Source: Enoplosus armatus (taxonomy: Eukaryota > Chordata > Actinopteri > Centrarchiformes > Enoplosidae). From it: 64,000 bases of DNA. Both the position numbers and the translations under genes were made by a program. Below are positions 1 through 11,627 of this stretch, in pieces. Every line of letters begins with the position of its first letter. Position 1 is the first letter of the stretch. The notes under the pieces were generated by a model. That model was not told the origin of the DNA, ran no database searches, and saw nothing but the letters and a program-made list of their open reading frames with translations. Location: contig NC_092183.1 of NCBI RefSeq assembly GCF_043641665.1, positions 25,817,492-25,881,491 of the forward strand, read 5' to 3'.

Positions 1-486
1 TTTATTAATTGTCTTTAGCTACCTATTTCTACCATGTATCCAAGACTTTTAGATTAATATTGAAACGGTTTATCCATTACATTTAAGTTACTTAAAAATT
101 GTAATAAATAGTTTATTGATTACTTTGAGCTATCTAGCTATGGAGTCTAAACAGTTAGCAGAAGTACCTTCTGTACGTTGGGTAACCATTATAATGTTCA
201 TGTGGCCTACTGAAGTGTCCCTGTTTAAGGTCCTGAACCCCCCCTACCTGCTAACTAATTGTTGCACAAGAGAGTCAGCTAAATGCCATAAAATCTTTTA
301 AAAAGGTAAAGGTGGAGATGGGAGGAGAGGAGTGTTGCCTTTCTCCAGGCTCTCTTGGAAAACATCAGGGGCCAAAGAGGAAGAGGCTCAGCAGGGCTCC
401 GGGGGCCATAAATCAGCTGCTGGTTACACAGCGTTGGCAGGGCCAGGGGCCAAGGGCCGGGCTGAGGCTGTCACTCCAGATTCAAA

Positions 487-491
<5 letters not shown>

Positions 492-552
<61 letters not shown>
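492..552 (+). repeat. (CA)n microsatellite, about 30 units
   Basis: Uninterrupted CA dinucleotides in the GNB1L last intron. They create spurious Thr/His or Val/Cys frames on both strands. Confidence 0.97.
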
Positions 553-554
<2 letters not shown>

Positions 555-3224
555 ACACATGGTCACACATCGGGCCTGGATAATATATAGTCCTGGATGA
601 AAACACATCACAATTGTTTTTTTTTAACTTATTATTGCAGAGTAATAAATAGGAAAAGGCATGTGTGCTTCATTTAGAAGTTAAAAAAAGTAACTAAGAC
701 AACGTTCCTCTTGACCGAGATACTATTATGATGCATACTTACCTTGAAAACACAGCACATACAGGTTCTCACACACACGCATACATATATATATACATAC
801 ATACTTGGGAGTGGTCCAAACTATACACTAAAGCTCATACCAGTACATCTTCTGTCTCCGCAAAAGAGATCACATCAGCTTTTTACCATAATTCATTTTA
901 CATAACAGCCAACGCTTCAGAGACTTAACGCCTCATTTGAAGCTGTATTTTCTCTTGATTTCATGAGCAAAAGGGAATGCTCCCATTTTGCAGCCAACCC
1001 TCATGAATCAGAGCAGAAAGGAACCTGAGGCTGATATAGTACACTCCTGCACAGTGAAGGGCTATTATTCTTTCCAAGGCTTTTTACAAATGAATGCTTG
1101 AATTAGAAATATATATTTTTTTTCACCCCGAAAATGCGTCTAGAAAAACACTATTCAATATACCAAAAACAGGAGGAGAGTGGTTATTTGGTTTATTTTG
1201 CTCAAGCAACAAAATATTGATTCAGCATGTAATCCAGGATGAGGATGACAGGAAAAAAGCACAAGGAGAGGGAAAAGATCCAACAGGGGCTTTTAAATTA
1301 TCCTGAAGTGCAGCTCAGTGTGACGTCCAGACAGCTATCCTCAGTTCTTCCCACAAAAGTATTTTTGTGTGGCAGCAGTAAGGGGGGGGGGGGTCTGCCG
1401 GGTGGCGGACCCGGGCCCTGGGTCCTGACGGATGACCCGTGAGAGGTAATAAAAATATCAAAACCTCGGAGGCCCCTTAACCAAACAAAAAACACATCTG
1501 CAGTAAAGGGAACAGTAGTTCACAGTGGGAGGCTGCAATAAAGGCTGAGGAGGCTATAAGTGCCACAGCATCCCACTTCCCACAAATTACCCCTGCGATA
1601 CAGTCCAGTGTTGGAGCTGCCTGGGAAGGCAGATAGATGCTTTTTGTGAAATGGAGGGGAAACTGAATGTGACACAACACAGTGCAGTTATGATTTAGTG
1701 AAGCTGAAGGGCTGTGAAGTGAGCTTATCAAGCCCAGATAAAGACAGATAGCCCCAGGAATGGAGGTTAATGTATTACACATGGCTCCCAGAGGCCTTTA
1801 TCTGCTGTTTGACCTGGCTGGCCTGATATCTTCGCATAGAAAGGAGGCATCATCTTCAGGTTGTTTTTTTTTTCTGCTTTCCTTCTAGCGTGCATTTTTG
1901 GGAATGTGTCAGGGTGAGACTATGAGGGCGTGGGTGTCGGGGTTTACAAGCTGTTAAGCCAGATGGACATATATTTAGGCGGCCACTCAAATGTATTGAC
2001 AAGTGCAGTGACGGGCTCCTCCAGGACGAAGACAAAGGCAGAGGTCACGCACTGGAAAAATGGAAAGCAGCTATAGACGGAGGAAGATTAGCAGTGTACA
2101 TCAAGCACGGCTGACAGCAAGCTGTTTCTGAGACTGATGACAGTTCTTTACAGGTGGAACTCCTGCCCCTCACCTTCACTACGATGTAAAAATACCCCCA
2201 CTGTCTCCCCCCAGTAGTCACCTGCATGGTGTCTTGCACCCGTCTGCCAATCCTGATCTGACCTGACTTATGGGTCGTATCAGGCCCAACTTCAGCCTTC
2301 TATTAGACTGATGTATTTATGAGCTGCTGTCATAAAAATGATGGCACTTTTTTATCGAGCCCCCCCCCCCCCCCTCCCCCCTTCTCTCTTTTCTGAATGG
2401 GACTGCTCACCTGTTTGACACATCCATCTCCTGTCAACCGCAGCCAAGCTCTGACAGGCAAGGTGACAAAAGGCTGTAATCTCCCTGCTGCCGAGTGTGA
2501 TTCAGGGACGTGGGGTGTGTCAGAAATACCTGCGAAAAGCTTCCCAGCCGTTAGGCTCGAGTGAGTGAGCGATGACGGGACGTTTCAGTCGATGAGCGTG
2601 AACGCCAAGATCCGTGCCAAGACTGAGGGGAAGGACGGGGGGAAAAGTGGAGCAAGGCTTGAGTGAGATCTGCCAAGTGGACGCTCCTTTTGAACGTCTC
2701 CTCTGTCGGTGAAAGGCTACAAAAGAGGATCCCGAAGTGTGAGTTTGTGTTGGATCTGTCGTAGGCCACAAAAACTGCAGTGGGCTCAGCTGCTGAGCAG
2801 AGCTGGTAGCCTCCTGACAGCTGAGAAAGCTGGCGTTCAGACAGCAAGCCTGCTCTGTGTGTGTGTGTGTGTCAGCATGCTGTAACACAGGCCAGGAAGG
2901 AGTGTTCAGACAAAAAAGCGATGAGATAGTAAGGAATCAAGAGGAAGAAAAATGGGACGTCAAATAAAACAAGCCGGCTAGAGCTAATGGATTTCATTAC
3001 ACACTAAGACCTGGTTTATGGCAGCGCTTGAAGAGAGCAGCGTTTTCTTGGTGTTCATTCAGCAGTGATGTGGCTCCACAGCAAGAACCACAATGCTGCT
3101 GCCAGAGAACATGGAATTAAAATAGTAACATTGAAAAAACAGAAATACGCTGCTTCGCTTTCTTGCCGAGAGTTTGTCGAGAGTATCGTTACCTCTCTTG
3201 TCTCTGTAGGATAAATATGTAGCA

Positions 3225-3300
3225 GCCCAGCCTAGCCTAGCCTGGCTTAGCTTAGCACAAACACTGGAAACGGGGGAAACGGGTGGCCTAGTGTTAACTA
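3225..3300 (+). repeat. Degenerate teleost interspersed repeat (CTAGCTTAGC type)
   Basis: Tandem GCCTA/GGCTTA units are followed by TTAGCACAAACACTGGAAAC and GGGGGAAACGGGTGGCCTAG. This matches the pattern 'agcttagcacaaagactggaaacaggggaaac' that I recall as a frequent dispersed element in fish genomes, with several substitutions. I cannot name the family. Confidence 0.45.
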
Positions 3301-3329
3301 AACTATTACTTCAGAAAATGCTTTAAATG

Positions 3330-3415
3330 ACTTAAATGATTAATCCGTTATCAAAGGTGTCGTCGATTAGTTTTCCGTCAGCCAACTAATTGATCGTCCC
3401 GTCGTTCCAACTCCA
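3330..3415 (+). repeat. Degenerate interspersed repeat, copy A (ATTAAT/AACTAATTGAT type)
   Basis: The order of motifs is GATTAATCCGTTATCAAA, CGATTAGTTTTCCGTCAG, CAACTAATTGATCGTC. The same order recurs at 3700-3790. The pattern resembles a common teleost element of the form 'gattaattgattatcaaaatagttg..gattaattttctgtcgat..actaatcgattaatcg'. It is an old copy with many substitutions. Confidence 0.5.
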
Positions 3416-3699
3416 ATGTTTGATACTATATTTGCAAAGAACTGTATGTCTTGTGCTGCAGTGTTAATCAAAACATGGGCAGATGCTGTATATGACCAAA
3501 GTAATATCACTGTCAGGCGGCAAGTAACGTTTGTTTTCACGATTGATTCATCTATTGCCTATTTTTGCCTTTTTGATGATACCGTCACATGCATTTCTTT
3601 TTGTCCAACTCACAATCCAAGAAATTCAATTTACGATTATATGAAACAGAGTCAAGCAGCAGAGCCGGCACATGTTTGGAATTGTACTTGATGAATGAC

Positions 3700-3800
3700 G
3701 TTTAGACGATTAATTGAATTTCAAAATAGTTGGCCATTACTGTTTCTGTTGGTCAACTAATCAAATTGATTCACTAATCGTCTCGGCGCTGGTGCTGTCG
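3700..3800 (+). repeat. Degenerate interspersed repeat, copy B (same family as copy A)
   Basis: Motifs GACGATTAATTGAATTTCAA, AATAGTTGGCCATTACTGTT, GGTCAACTAATCAAATTGAT and TCACTAATCGTCTCGGCGCT follow the same order and orientation as copy A about 300 bases to the left. The interval between the copies (3416-3699) has a chance open frame but no recognised protein. Confidence 0.5.
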
Positions 3801-5449
3801 AGCACCGCTGCCACATGAAATCATAGAGTAAACACTGATCCCTGGCAGCTCAGGAACCAGCATAGCTGCACGAGAGCACCATCAATTTCAAGTTATAATA
3901 CAACCTTTTTTTTTTTCTCACCACTTGTCTTTTCGGCTTTCTCAGACTGTAGAAAGTAAAAACAGTTAGCCAGCCAGCCCCGCTGAATGACCATTACCAC
4001 ATCATTAGCCATTTGCTGCTTACAACTGACCCTTTAATGAAACAAATGCCTTTTCCTGACACAAACTATGGGAAGCAAAACAAACAAAAACAGACACTTA
4101 AACCCATCATTATCAGGCCTCTAATGCAAACCAGATGGAGAGAGGAAGGGGCATACCAACTTCTTGAGGTAATAACAAAGCTCCAAACGATCTTTCACCC
4201 CCCACCCCCCCCCCCCAGGTTTCTTTGTATCGGTGCATCTGGCTTGTTTGGTCTAACCAGCCATACTCTGTTTTCACACTGGTGGTACCGGCGATGATGG
4301 TTTGATGAACAAAAGAAATGAAATCACATCGCTGCCTGCTCTGAACTGAGCTTTCTCGCCCCGTTTTGATCAATGACATTCCTCCCCGCTCCCTCTCTCC
4401 CCTGCATTCCACTTTATCCACTTGGGCTATGAGTACCTGGTTTATATCTTCCACATGCAGCTTGCGGACGGTCCCTGCCCGGAACAGGAACACGCAGATA
4501 AATTCTCCCAACGTCTCCTCCCATCCAAGGCCATTAGTCTCCCCAGACACAACTTATGAAGTCAATTTTACGCTGTCCAGTTTGATTTCAGCTCCCACAT
4601 CCAGATGTTTGTGTCCCATCTACAGGTTCAGCAGAGATCCCTAGCCCACAGGAAGAGCACGTTCGCTCCCCAGGAATGCCCACCACAGCAGGCCCTTTAG
4701 ATAGTGATCTTAGCCGCCATTCATTATAATATGTCAGAATGTTGCCCCTTTAGAGAGATTGATACAGTCCTTGGGACACTGTAGATCACAGGGAGAGGGA
4801 GCTGTGGCTAATCATTAGCAGGCAGACGTTACAACAGTGTATTTATCGGGTCTCTTCTCCCGCTGACCAGACCTTTCAGTGTGAGTGTAATTCATCAGAG
4901 GCGCTTAAAGCAACAAGGCCTCTGCAAACAAGTATTTCAGCGAGACGGTCTCTCTCTCTCTCTCTTGCTCTTTCTTGCAAACTGTGACAAAGGTAACTCA
5001 CGTCGCGCTTCCAGAACAGGCCTCCCTAACTCCAAACCAAATAGTGGGACGCGGAGAGATTTGCTCGCGGCCCTCGTGCCATAATGTTTTATGGCTGATG
5101 ATTGAGTCCCAGGAGTCTACAGCCAGGTTCAACAGACATCCAGCCTCACACTTGGACCTCAGTCATCAGATCAGCTGATAGTCTCTCCCTGTCCGTGTTT
5201 GTGTTGGCCTCAGTTCCTTAGACGGCAGTTATTAATCGGCTCACTGACCTAATTAGTTTGATGATTCTTTTTCTCTCCTTATTTGGATGAGAACAATAGT
5301 TTAATTTGGTTTTAGATTTCTGTGACAGTTACCTCAAAAAAGTGTGCGTGGAAGTGCTTGTAATACATGTAAAGATGTCTAGGCGTGCAATGTTTGGTTC
5401 TAACCTGCAAGCACCTGCTGAGATCCTCTCCCTCTTTGTGGTTTTACAG

Positions 5450-5728
5450 CTCCAGGACTGTGTGACGCTGGTCAACCCTGGGGTTTCCCAGCTGTGTATC
5501 AGGGGGGACGGTAAGCTCCTGGCGTCGGCGGGCTGGGACCATCGGGTGCGGGTTTTCGGGTGGAAGAAGCTGCGACCACTGGCAGTGCTTCAGTACCACA
5601 CTGACATGGTGCTAAGCGTGGCCTTTTCTGACCACCAGGACCCCAGACAAAGACTGCTGGCTGCTGGATCCAAGGACCAGCGGATCAGCCTGTGGTCAAT
5701 ATACAACGAGGGAACTGACACTGGCTGA
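5450..5728 (+). CDS. gnb1l: GNB1L terminal coding exon (WD40 repeat protein)
   Basis: This is the final coding exon of guanine nucleotide-binding protein beta subunit-like 1, a WD40 beta-propeller protein. A pyrimidine-rich tract ends in TTTTACAG at 5442-5449, so the exon opens in phase 0 with CTC CAG. It encodes 92 residues and stops at TGA 5726-5728. Visible signatures are NPGVSQLCIRGDGKLLASAG, then WDHRVRVFGW, then the final blade AAGSKDQRISLWSIY, which is almost identical to the end of human GNB1L as I recall it. Two WD-type blades are present, both with the (A/S)xG(S/W)..D.R(V/I).(V/L)(F/W) pattern. The tail runs about five residues past the Y equivalent, close to the family length. The reading frame is open upstream of the acceptor, but that part has no WD40 similarity and is intron. 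The gene runs toward tbx1, tail to tail. Confidence 0.94.
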   Translation, partial: LQDCVTLVNPGVSQLCIRGDGKLLASAGWDHRVRVFGWKKLRPLAVLQYHTDMVLSVAFSDHQDPRQRLLAAGSKDQRISLWSIYNEGTDTG

Positions 5729-6095
5729 GCCTCTGAGCTCTGGGAGGAACCTTTAATCAACACTTCCTTAACCCTCATCTGCACTGACGTTTGTGTGACC
5801 AAACTGGTGTCAGTGGCCAACGTTACAGCCGACACTGCATCCTGCTACAAGATCCATGAAAGTAGACACTGGTCGAACACGTTGCTTCCGCATAATCTCA
5901 CTTGAATGAGGGTTGGTATTTGAAATCAACCTTAACTGATTTTCTTCAGATTTTAAATCAACTAAAATGACATTAGTAACTTTACGAGAGGCCTACGTTT
6001 ACTGACTCCTCGCTATTCTTTCCTTAACAGATCCAAAATGCCCTTTCTCAATGCCTGCTGTTAACATCTGCAAAAATAAAAGTCAATATTTGTAA
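5729..6095 (+). other. gnb1l: GNB1L 3' UTR
   Basis: This non-coding stretch follows the GNB1L stop codon and ends shortly after a canonical AATAAA. No other open frame or repeat is evident. The end point is an estimate: cleavage is expected 10-30 bases after the signal. Confidence 0.65.
6075..6080 (+). terminator. gnb1l: GNB1L poly(A) signal AATAAA
   Basis: AATAAA lies 347 bases after the GNB1L stop codon, in the context CAAAAATAAAAG. It is the first canonical signal downstream on this strand and a TGT-rich stretch follows it. Confidence 0.7.
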
Positions 6096-7827
6096 CCTAA
6101 TAACTGCAAAGCCTTGTTAACTTCTATTCGTGCAGTCTTTTTTTTTTTTTACACAGCGTTATGGCAGCTGTTGGAAGCTGTGGCGCCAACTAGCAGGACC
6201 TCAATAATGACAATGTGCAATGAATGTGAGGAAGATTATCATGAAACTTTTCTCATGACATAATATCATGAGCCTGTATGTATCCGTCAGAGCCGGGCAG
6301 GCACACACAGTCCAACCTAAACTGTGAGGTATATTTCAAATAGTTAATTAGGCACTTGGTGACTTTTTCAGCCCGCCGTGTGCTAAAGCCTTTTGTGAAG
6401 CTCTGCGCAGCTATGTGATTGTGTTGACTTATCTGATAGGAGATTTGCTCCAGTGGATTTGAATTTGAGGCGTACGGCGCACCTGAGAGGCTATGTAATC
6501 TGGTGTTGTTATTCTAGCAGGTCTTAGCTTAACACACCGGCCCTCCAGCCTGACCCGAGCTGTATTTGTCAAACAAGGTTAATCACAGCAGGGACACGAA
6601 GAACAGAGAGCTGTTGGTTTAGTCGACACGCTGATCTGCAGATGCTCTTCCTGGTCAGCGTGATCTGTTCATGTGCTGATTTTGTTTTCTTAAAAAAGTA
6701 TGACCTCCTTTGTGAATAAAAACTGGAGAAACCTACATTAACCTAGCCATCAAGCTGAAGAATTTCAAAGAAGTGAAAAGTAAAAAAAAAAAAAAATAGC
6801 ATGTCAGCATTTGCATGTTAAAATAAGGCCATTGTTAACTTCTACATTTACTTCACATGTAATGCCAAATACAGATGTCTTTTTAAGAAACAGACATTTG
6901 TCATGAACAAGGCCAGGGGTCTTGTTGTGGAAGTCCCGGAGAAAATAGAGAGGTGTTGTTTTTCTGTCCACTGTCTCTAATAATATCTCTGTGAGTCAAT
7001 GGGCAGCATGGGAGCTCACGTGTTACAACACACCGTGCCGAGAGGCCGGGGCTTTCAAACGCTAGACGTTCTGCTTCGTAAAGGCTTTGTCTCCTGGGAT
7101 GACCCCAAGTGGAGAGGCTCATCACGCTGTACAGGAAAGGCCTGAGAAATCAAAGAGCCGGACTAGCATAGTGGCCACGACTCATCAGCGAACGGAGGAA
7201 AGACGAGGTCATTTGCTCGACAAGCTGCCGTGGCGCTACTGCCGTTGAAGAAAAGTGTGCAACCTGGGGTTTGGTTGGCTCTTACTTGTATTCCAAGTTA
7301 TGTTTTGGATGTACATGTTTAAAAACCCTTTGACATCGGTTTAAAAACGACCTGAAAAAAGAAGTAAGCAAAAGAAGTTCTTACCCCAAAGTGCCTGGTT
7401 TCAGTGACATGTTTTCCATGTCCCCCGCAGAGCTCCATCTATACCTTTTTGTCCCTGACCCCGCTGGTGACATCTTGCATTCATAACAGCTTCCTAAGTG
7501 TCCTGTTGGCTTTGAACAAACACCAGAGGTGGCGTGGGCCAGCTTCCGTCCATTCTCTGATAAATCAAATGCCGGGTCCATTGCTGCAGATGTCCGCTGA
7601 ATGGAGCAGACAGCAACCCACCGGCCTTAGAAGTGCCTGCTGGGGTGGCGGTGGACCTCGTAAATCACTTCATAATGGATCATTTAGGAAGTCAATAAAT
7701 GGACGGGGAGACCGTCTGCACAATAGGCCCTGTGCTTCACTTATCACCTAACGTGTGTCCTCCTTGGCCTCGAAGGTCAGAGGTCAGCCTGGCTTTGGGA
7801 TAGGACATAATCCGTTGGGTTGTGTTG

Positions 7828-7829
<2 letters not shown>

Positions 7830-7858
<29 letters not shown>

Positions 7859-7859
7859 G
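7830..7859 (+). repeat. (TG)n microsatellite
   Basis: About 14 TG units in the intergenic interval. Confidence 0.95.
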
Positions 7860-9071
7860 TTGACGCCGTCACTCCCTGAGCCTTTGGGCCTATTCGTGGA
7901 CGTGTAAGACGTCACACTGAGCAAAAACATAAAAGGTGAACATAATGATTTGAAGAAAGTCATCTCGTCTGTTCAAGCCAAAACCAATGTTTCGCCTCAC
8001 GGTTAAGTTGGTTTTATTTATTTTTTTTCTTCAAATGTGATTTCATACAAATGTATCAAGGCTCTTGCCCAGTGGTGGAGATGTGTTTTGATGTTCTGCA
8101 CAAAATGTCCGTCAGCAGCCCCAGCCCCATGCACACCATAAACTGTAAGGGAGGAGGGGGGGGGGGGGGGGGTCTCTGGTTGGTTTACCTGGCTTGTTTT
8201 TAATAACTGTCCCCAGATACGGCAGGCAGGCGAGGCTCAGCGGCAGAAATGTACACAGAGGTGAAGGGAACGAATCAAGGCCCTGATAGGCCTGTCACAA
8301 CAGATGTTCCAGATGCAGCCGAGTGTCAAATGATGCCTCAGGTCGCATTATCATCCATCCTCTACCTCTTCATACTTCAATGGCAAGTCCTTGGCACCGT
8401 GTCTCGTGGAGCCTCAGACATCTGGGCACATGAACGGCGCAGGTTGGTCTCTTCCTCTGTGTGAATGAAGGATACATTGAAAGTATTATGTTTGAAAATG
8501 GCAGAGGCCTGTTGAAAGCACGCCAGAGCCTATTGAGGTGCGTATGTAGAAATGTAATGTGGAAGATATTTTGCAATACAATATTAGTTGGTATTGAGGT
8601 GCAATTCATTATAATTCCTCCAGTAGGCACAATTTACCTCATTTGCCATTTAGAAAAAAATCACTTATGTAGTTTTTGCAAGGATTTAAATTATCTGTAA
8701 TCTCAGCCTATTAAACTATATCTTTTCTTTTTCTTTTAATCTTAATACAATAAAACTAAGCTTCATTAAGGTGCTAAAGACTAATAAAAGAAAAGAAAAA
8801 AATCCTGTGTTCCGTATTTGTATAGGCTCTTAAAGGCCCCTTCAGACTGTAGAGCAGAGTTACTAAAGGAGGGCAACGTCGGGCATGTCAAGTCTCCCCA
8901 GACTGATGCATACCACACCAGGGACACCATTTATTAAGTGTTTCTGAGAGCGCGACATATGAAGAACATTTTCATTGCTGGATATGGTCTGGTACTAAAT
9001 TGGGCAGCTGTTGCGGGTTGGTGGGGAGAGGAAAAACGAGAGGGCTGTTTTTTTTTGTTTTTTTTTTTATT

Positions 9072-9580
9072 GCAGTGGTGAAATGTAACAAAGTACATTT
9101 ACTCAAATACTGCACTTAACTACAGATTTTCTTGAATATTTACATGTAATGCTACTTTATACACCCCGCCACAATCCAGAGGCAAATATTGTCATTACTT
9201 TACAGATTTAAAATGCCACATGTAAGATAATAATGCATTGTTATAGATGAAACTACCCAACAGTGAGCTATATAAAATAGTCAAAATTAGATCCACCTTG
9301 ACAAACTACGACGGTAAAAGGCTTCTTAATGCATCATTAATAATAATCCAATAATGTGTTCTGTGATAGTATAACACTCTTTGCACTTTCCTGAGTTGTC
9401 ATGACTTTTGCTTTTGATACATTAGACCTACATTTTGCTAATAACACTTCAGTTGCATTTTCATTGCAGAGCTCTTACTTGAGATGAAACATTTTTTTTA
9501 ATTATTATTATTATTTTTATATAAAGGCCTATATCTGTTTTTACTCACGTAAAGCATCTGAATAGGTCCTCCTCCACTGC
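9072..9580 (+). mobile_element. Teleost repeat with inverted ends, possible non-autonomous element
   Basis: The left end is GCAGTGGTGAAATGTAACAA followed by AGTACATTTACTCAAATACT. The right end is AAGCATCTGAATAGGTCCTC then CTCCACTGC, so the outer bases form an inverted repeat (GCAGTGG...CCACTGC) about 509 bases apart. The left block is a very common fish sequence as I recall it ('gtggaatgtaacaaagtacatttactcaagtact'). There is no coding capacity. The interior is AT-rich and diverged. It could be a MITE or an older SINE-like element; the superfamily was not determined. Confidence 0.6.
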
Positions 9581-9889
9581 TTCATTGTTACCTCACTGTG
9601 CTGACTGTAAACTCACTTGGATAATACTGCAACCCTAACAGTGCCCCCCCCCATAGTGGGTCCTCAGCGGGTGCTTGGACACTGGAAGCCACACAACTGG
9701 ACCTAATGGAGGGTATTAATGCATTTTTCTAGCAGGATGCGTTTATGAATATATTTCTGTATCTTGGTGGGAATGATGGGGGGCCCCAGGATCATTTGTA
9801 CTATTAATGAGGGGATGGTTTTATTAAATGTCTGCAAATAAAAGTGGTGATCGTTTCCTTGTCGCGGTCAGTGACACTAAATACGATGT

Positions 9890-10480
9890 GCAGCCTTCAC
9901 TGGTGTTTCTTCCGTGTTGTGAAACCTACAATTAGTCCGAATGTCGCCTTTTGACCCTTCTTCCCCCACGTGCGACCCTTGCCCCCCCCCCCCTCTTTCC
10001 GCGAGCGTCGTCTCGTGCTGCTTCTCGGCTTCAGACCGGCTGATCCTCCTGCACCTGCAGGCCGGCGTCGGTCCACTCCAGGCGGCTTCCTGACCACCAG
10101 ACTACACAGGGACGCCGAATGTGACACGGGGGGCGAGTATACAGCATTTTAGCTAACATTTCAACGTCAGCCTGTTGTTCGCATTTCGGCTCAGTTATGA
10201 CGAACTAAAATGACGTGAATACCTGACAGCCTATTAGAGATATATGAAATACCGTAATAGTCCGCATAATGTGGAATTATACTAAAATTAGAAATAGACA
10301 CCATGTGAAACCCTCTGAATTTGAAATAAGTTGTCGCCAAACGGAGGACTGGCTAAGTAACTAGCATGCAGGCTAGCTTGAAATGAATTGTCAAATCGGT
10401 TGTGACGTCGTTGTCCACCGTTAGCTTCGCAATAACGGAAAGCAGCCCAAATGGCGCCAAAGCAATTATACATCCAATTA
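9890..10480. promoter_or_regulatory. CpG-rich promoter-like stretch between the two genes (candidate)
   Basis: The left part (9960-10130) is dense in CpG, including CACGTG at 9966-9971 and GCGAGCGTCGTCTCG. The right part carries TGACGTCG near 10402 and ATGGCGCCAAAGC near 10451, which resembles CREB-, E2F- or YY1-type promoter sites. It sits about 3.8 kb beyond the GNB1L poly(A) signal and 1.1 kb beyond the predicted 3' end of tbx1. No coding exon could be tied to it. It may be the promoter of a non-coding transcript or only a CpG-rich relic. Confidence 0.3.
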
Positions 10481-11584
10481 GTCTGCGTTTAAATGAGTGG
10501 AAACATTATTTAACCTCTGACACCTTTACAAGCCATTAAACAGTCAGAGGTCGGGCGCCCTCGGGCACCCCCCCCCCCCCCCCCCCCCCTCCCCGCTCTG
10601 CTCTCAGTGGCAGCTGGGTTCAAGGACAAAAAAAAAAAAAAAGATTATTGAAATGAATCATTAGGGTACGTTTCCCTTTGTATCGTGACAGGCGCAAATC
10701 CCAAAGCAGACGCTTTGTTTCCAACGAAATTAACCTTGACAACAAAGCGTTCCCCGCAGCACTTCAAATAGGAGATGGAAATGGCTGCGCAGAGAGGAGC
10801 CGGCGACATTCTTGAAATATCACCCAACTGTCCCATTAAATATGAGCAATGATATCCTTTTGGGGTGAGGGGAAATGTAAATGCTGTCTCTCTCTTTTTT
10901 TTTTTTCATTTTTTCCTTTCCCCCCCTCCATTTTGTATGACACATGACATGGGTTCTTATTTTCTGGAAAGTAGGCCCAAGTTCTTGAAAGCACACATTT
11001 GAGAATAAAAACAATAAATGTTTTACCAAATGATTTGCCTAATAACAGCCTATGATAGGCTTAACACATGCTTATTGAATGTCCAATAAGTCATAGTGTT
11101 CCAGTTACTTAACATTGTTATCACCTATCACCTTTTTTTATTTATTTATTTTAATGAAAACTCTCTGCAGTAATGACCTCTCGCTGCAGATTTTGTTCAT
11201 TCATCAATAACAAAAAACTTGGTTTATCAAAACGAAGAGGGAGGAAGTGTGGTCAATGAGTGCATTTATGTGTGTATATGTTTTTTTTTTGTGTGTTTTT
11301 TTTCCATAGAACCAGGTGCAGATTTCAGCATTTGAACTATAGTACAGTCTAATGTTTAGACAGCCTCTATGTCCTGACTACCAGTGACTGCAGGAGCAGC
11401 GGACACCTCAACCCAATTCAACAGGGCAAATCCGGTCGGAGAAACCTGAACAATGCTATCACTGAGGTAAGCTTTTTTTTTTTTTTCTTTTTAACCCCCT
11501 CCCTCTTCAGCAGTGCAACAGCAGACAGAGCTTTGAATGGAAGATCTGCTCAAAGACCGTTTTATGAATTACAAGAATTTAATG

Positions 11585-11590
11585 TTTATT
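11585..11590 (-). terminator. tbx1: tbx1 poly(A) signal, distal
   Basis: A second AATAAA on the - strand (context TAAAATAAACATTAAAT) lies 32 bases beyond the first. Either signal or both could be used. Confidence 0.5.
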
Positions 11591-11621
11591 TTACAGATAC
11601 AGAACAGTTCATTCTGCTTCA

Positions 11622-11627
11622 TTTATT
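11622..11627 (-). terminator. tbx1: tbx1 poly(A) signal, proximal
   Basis: TTTATT on + reads AATAAA on the - strand, 636 bases after the tbx1 stop. Confidence 0.5.

Larger units (their letters stand above)
1..5449 (+). other. gnb1l: Last intron of GNB1L (partial)
   Basis: This stretch precedes the GNB1L terminal exon. I looked on the + strand for the other WD40 blades of GNB1L and recognised none, so the last intron is at least 5.4 kb and the remaining exons lie left of the window. It holds a (CA)n tract near 500, G and C homopolymers (about 1381 and 2360), a cluster of degenerate interspersed repeats (3225-3800) and the non-repetitive stretch 4600-4870 that resembles a conserved non-coding element. 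The intron assignment is an inference from the acceptor at 5448-5449. Confidence 0.6.
6096..11564. other. Convergent GNB1L-tbx1 intergenic interval
   Basis: This is about 5.5 kb between the two 3' ends, with no recognised protein gene. Contents: a homeobox-site-rich unique stretch (about 6300-6560), a (TG)n tract at 7830-7859, a G-tract near 8155-8172, the inverted-ended repeat at 9072-9580, a CpG-rich stretch at 9890-10480, and a 22-base C-tract near 10568-10589. Several ORF-length frames here lack splice signals or family similarity. Confidence 0.6.

Noticed and set aside
3787..3805. GGTGCTGTCGAGCACC hairpin
   Set aside because: A six-base stem with a four-base loop is common by chance and lies at the edge of a repeat copy.
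4113..4550. Open - strand frame of 145 codons in the GNB1L intron (LGEFICVFLFRAGTVRKLHV...)
   Set aside because: It crosses a C/G-tract, has no recognisable domain and is antisense inside an intron. A possible exon border at GTACTC was not convincing.
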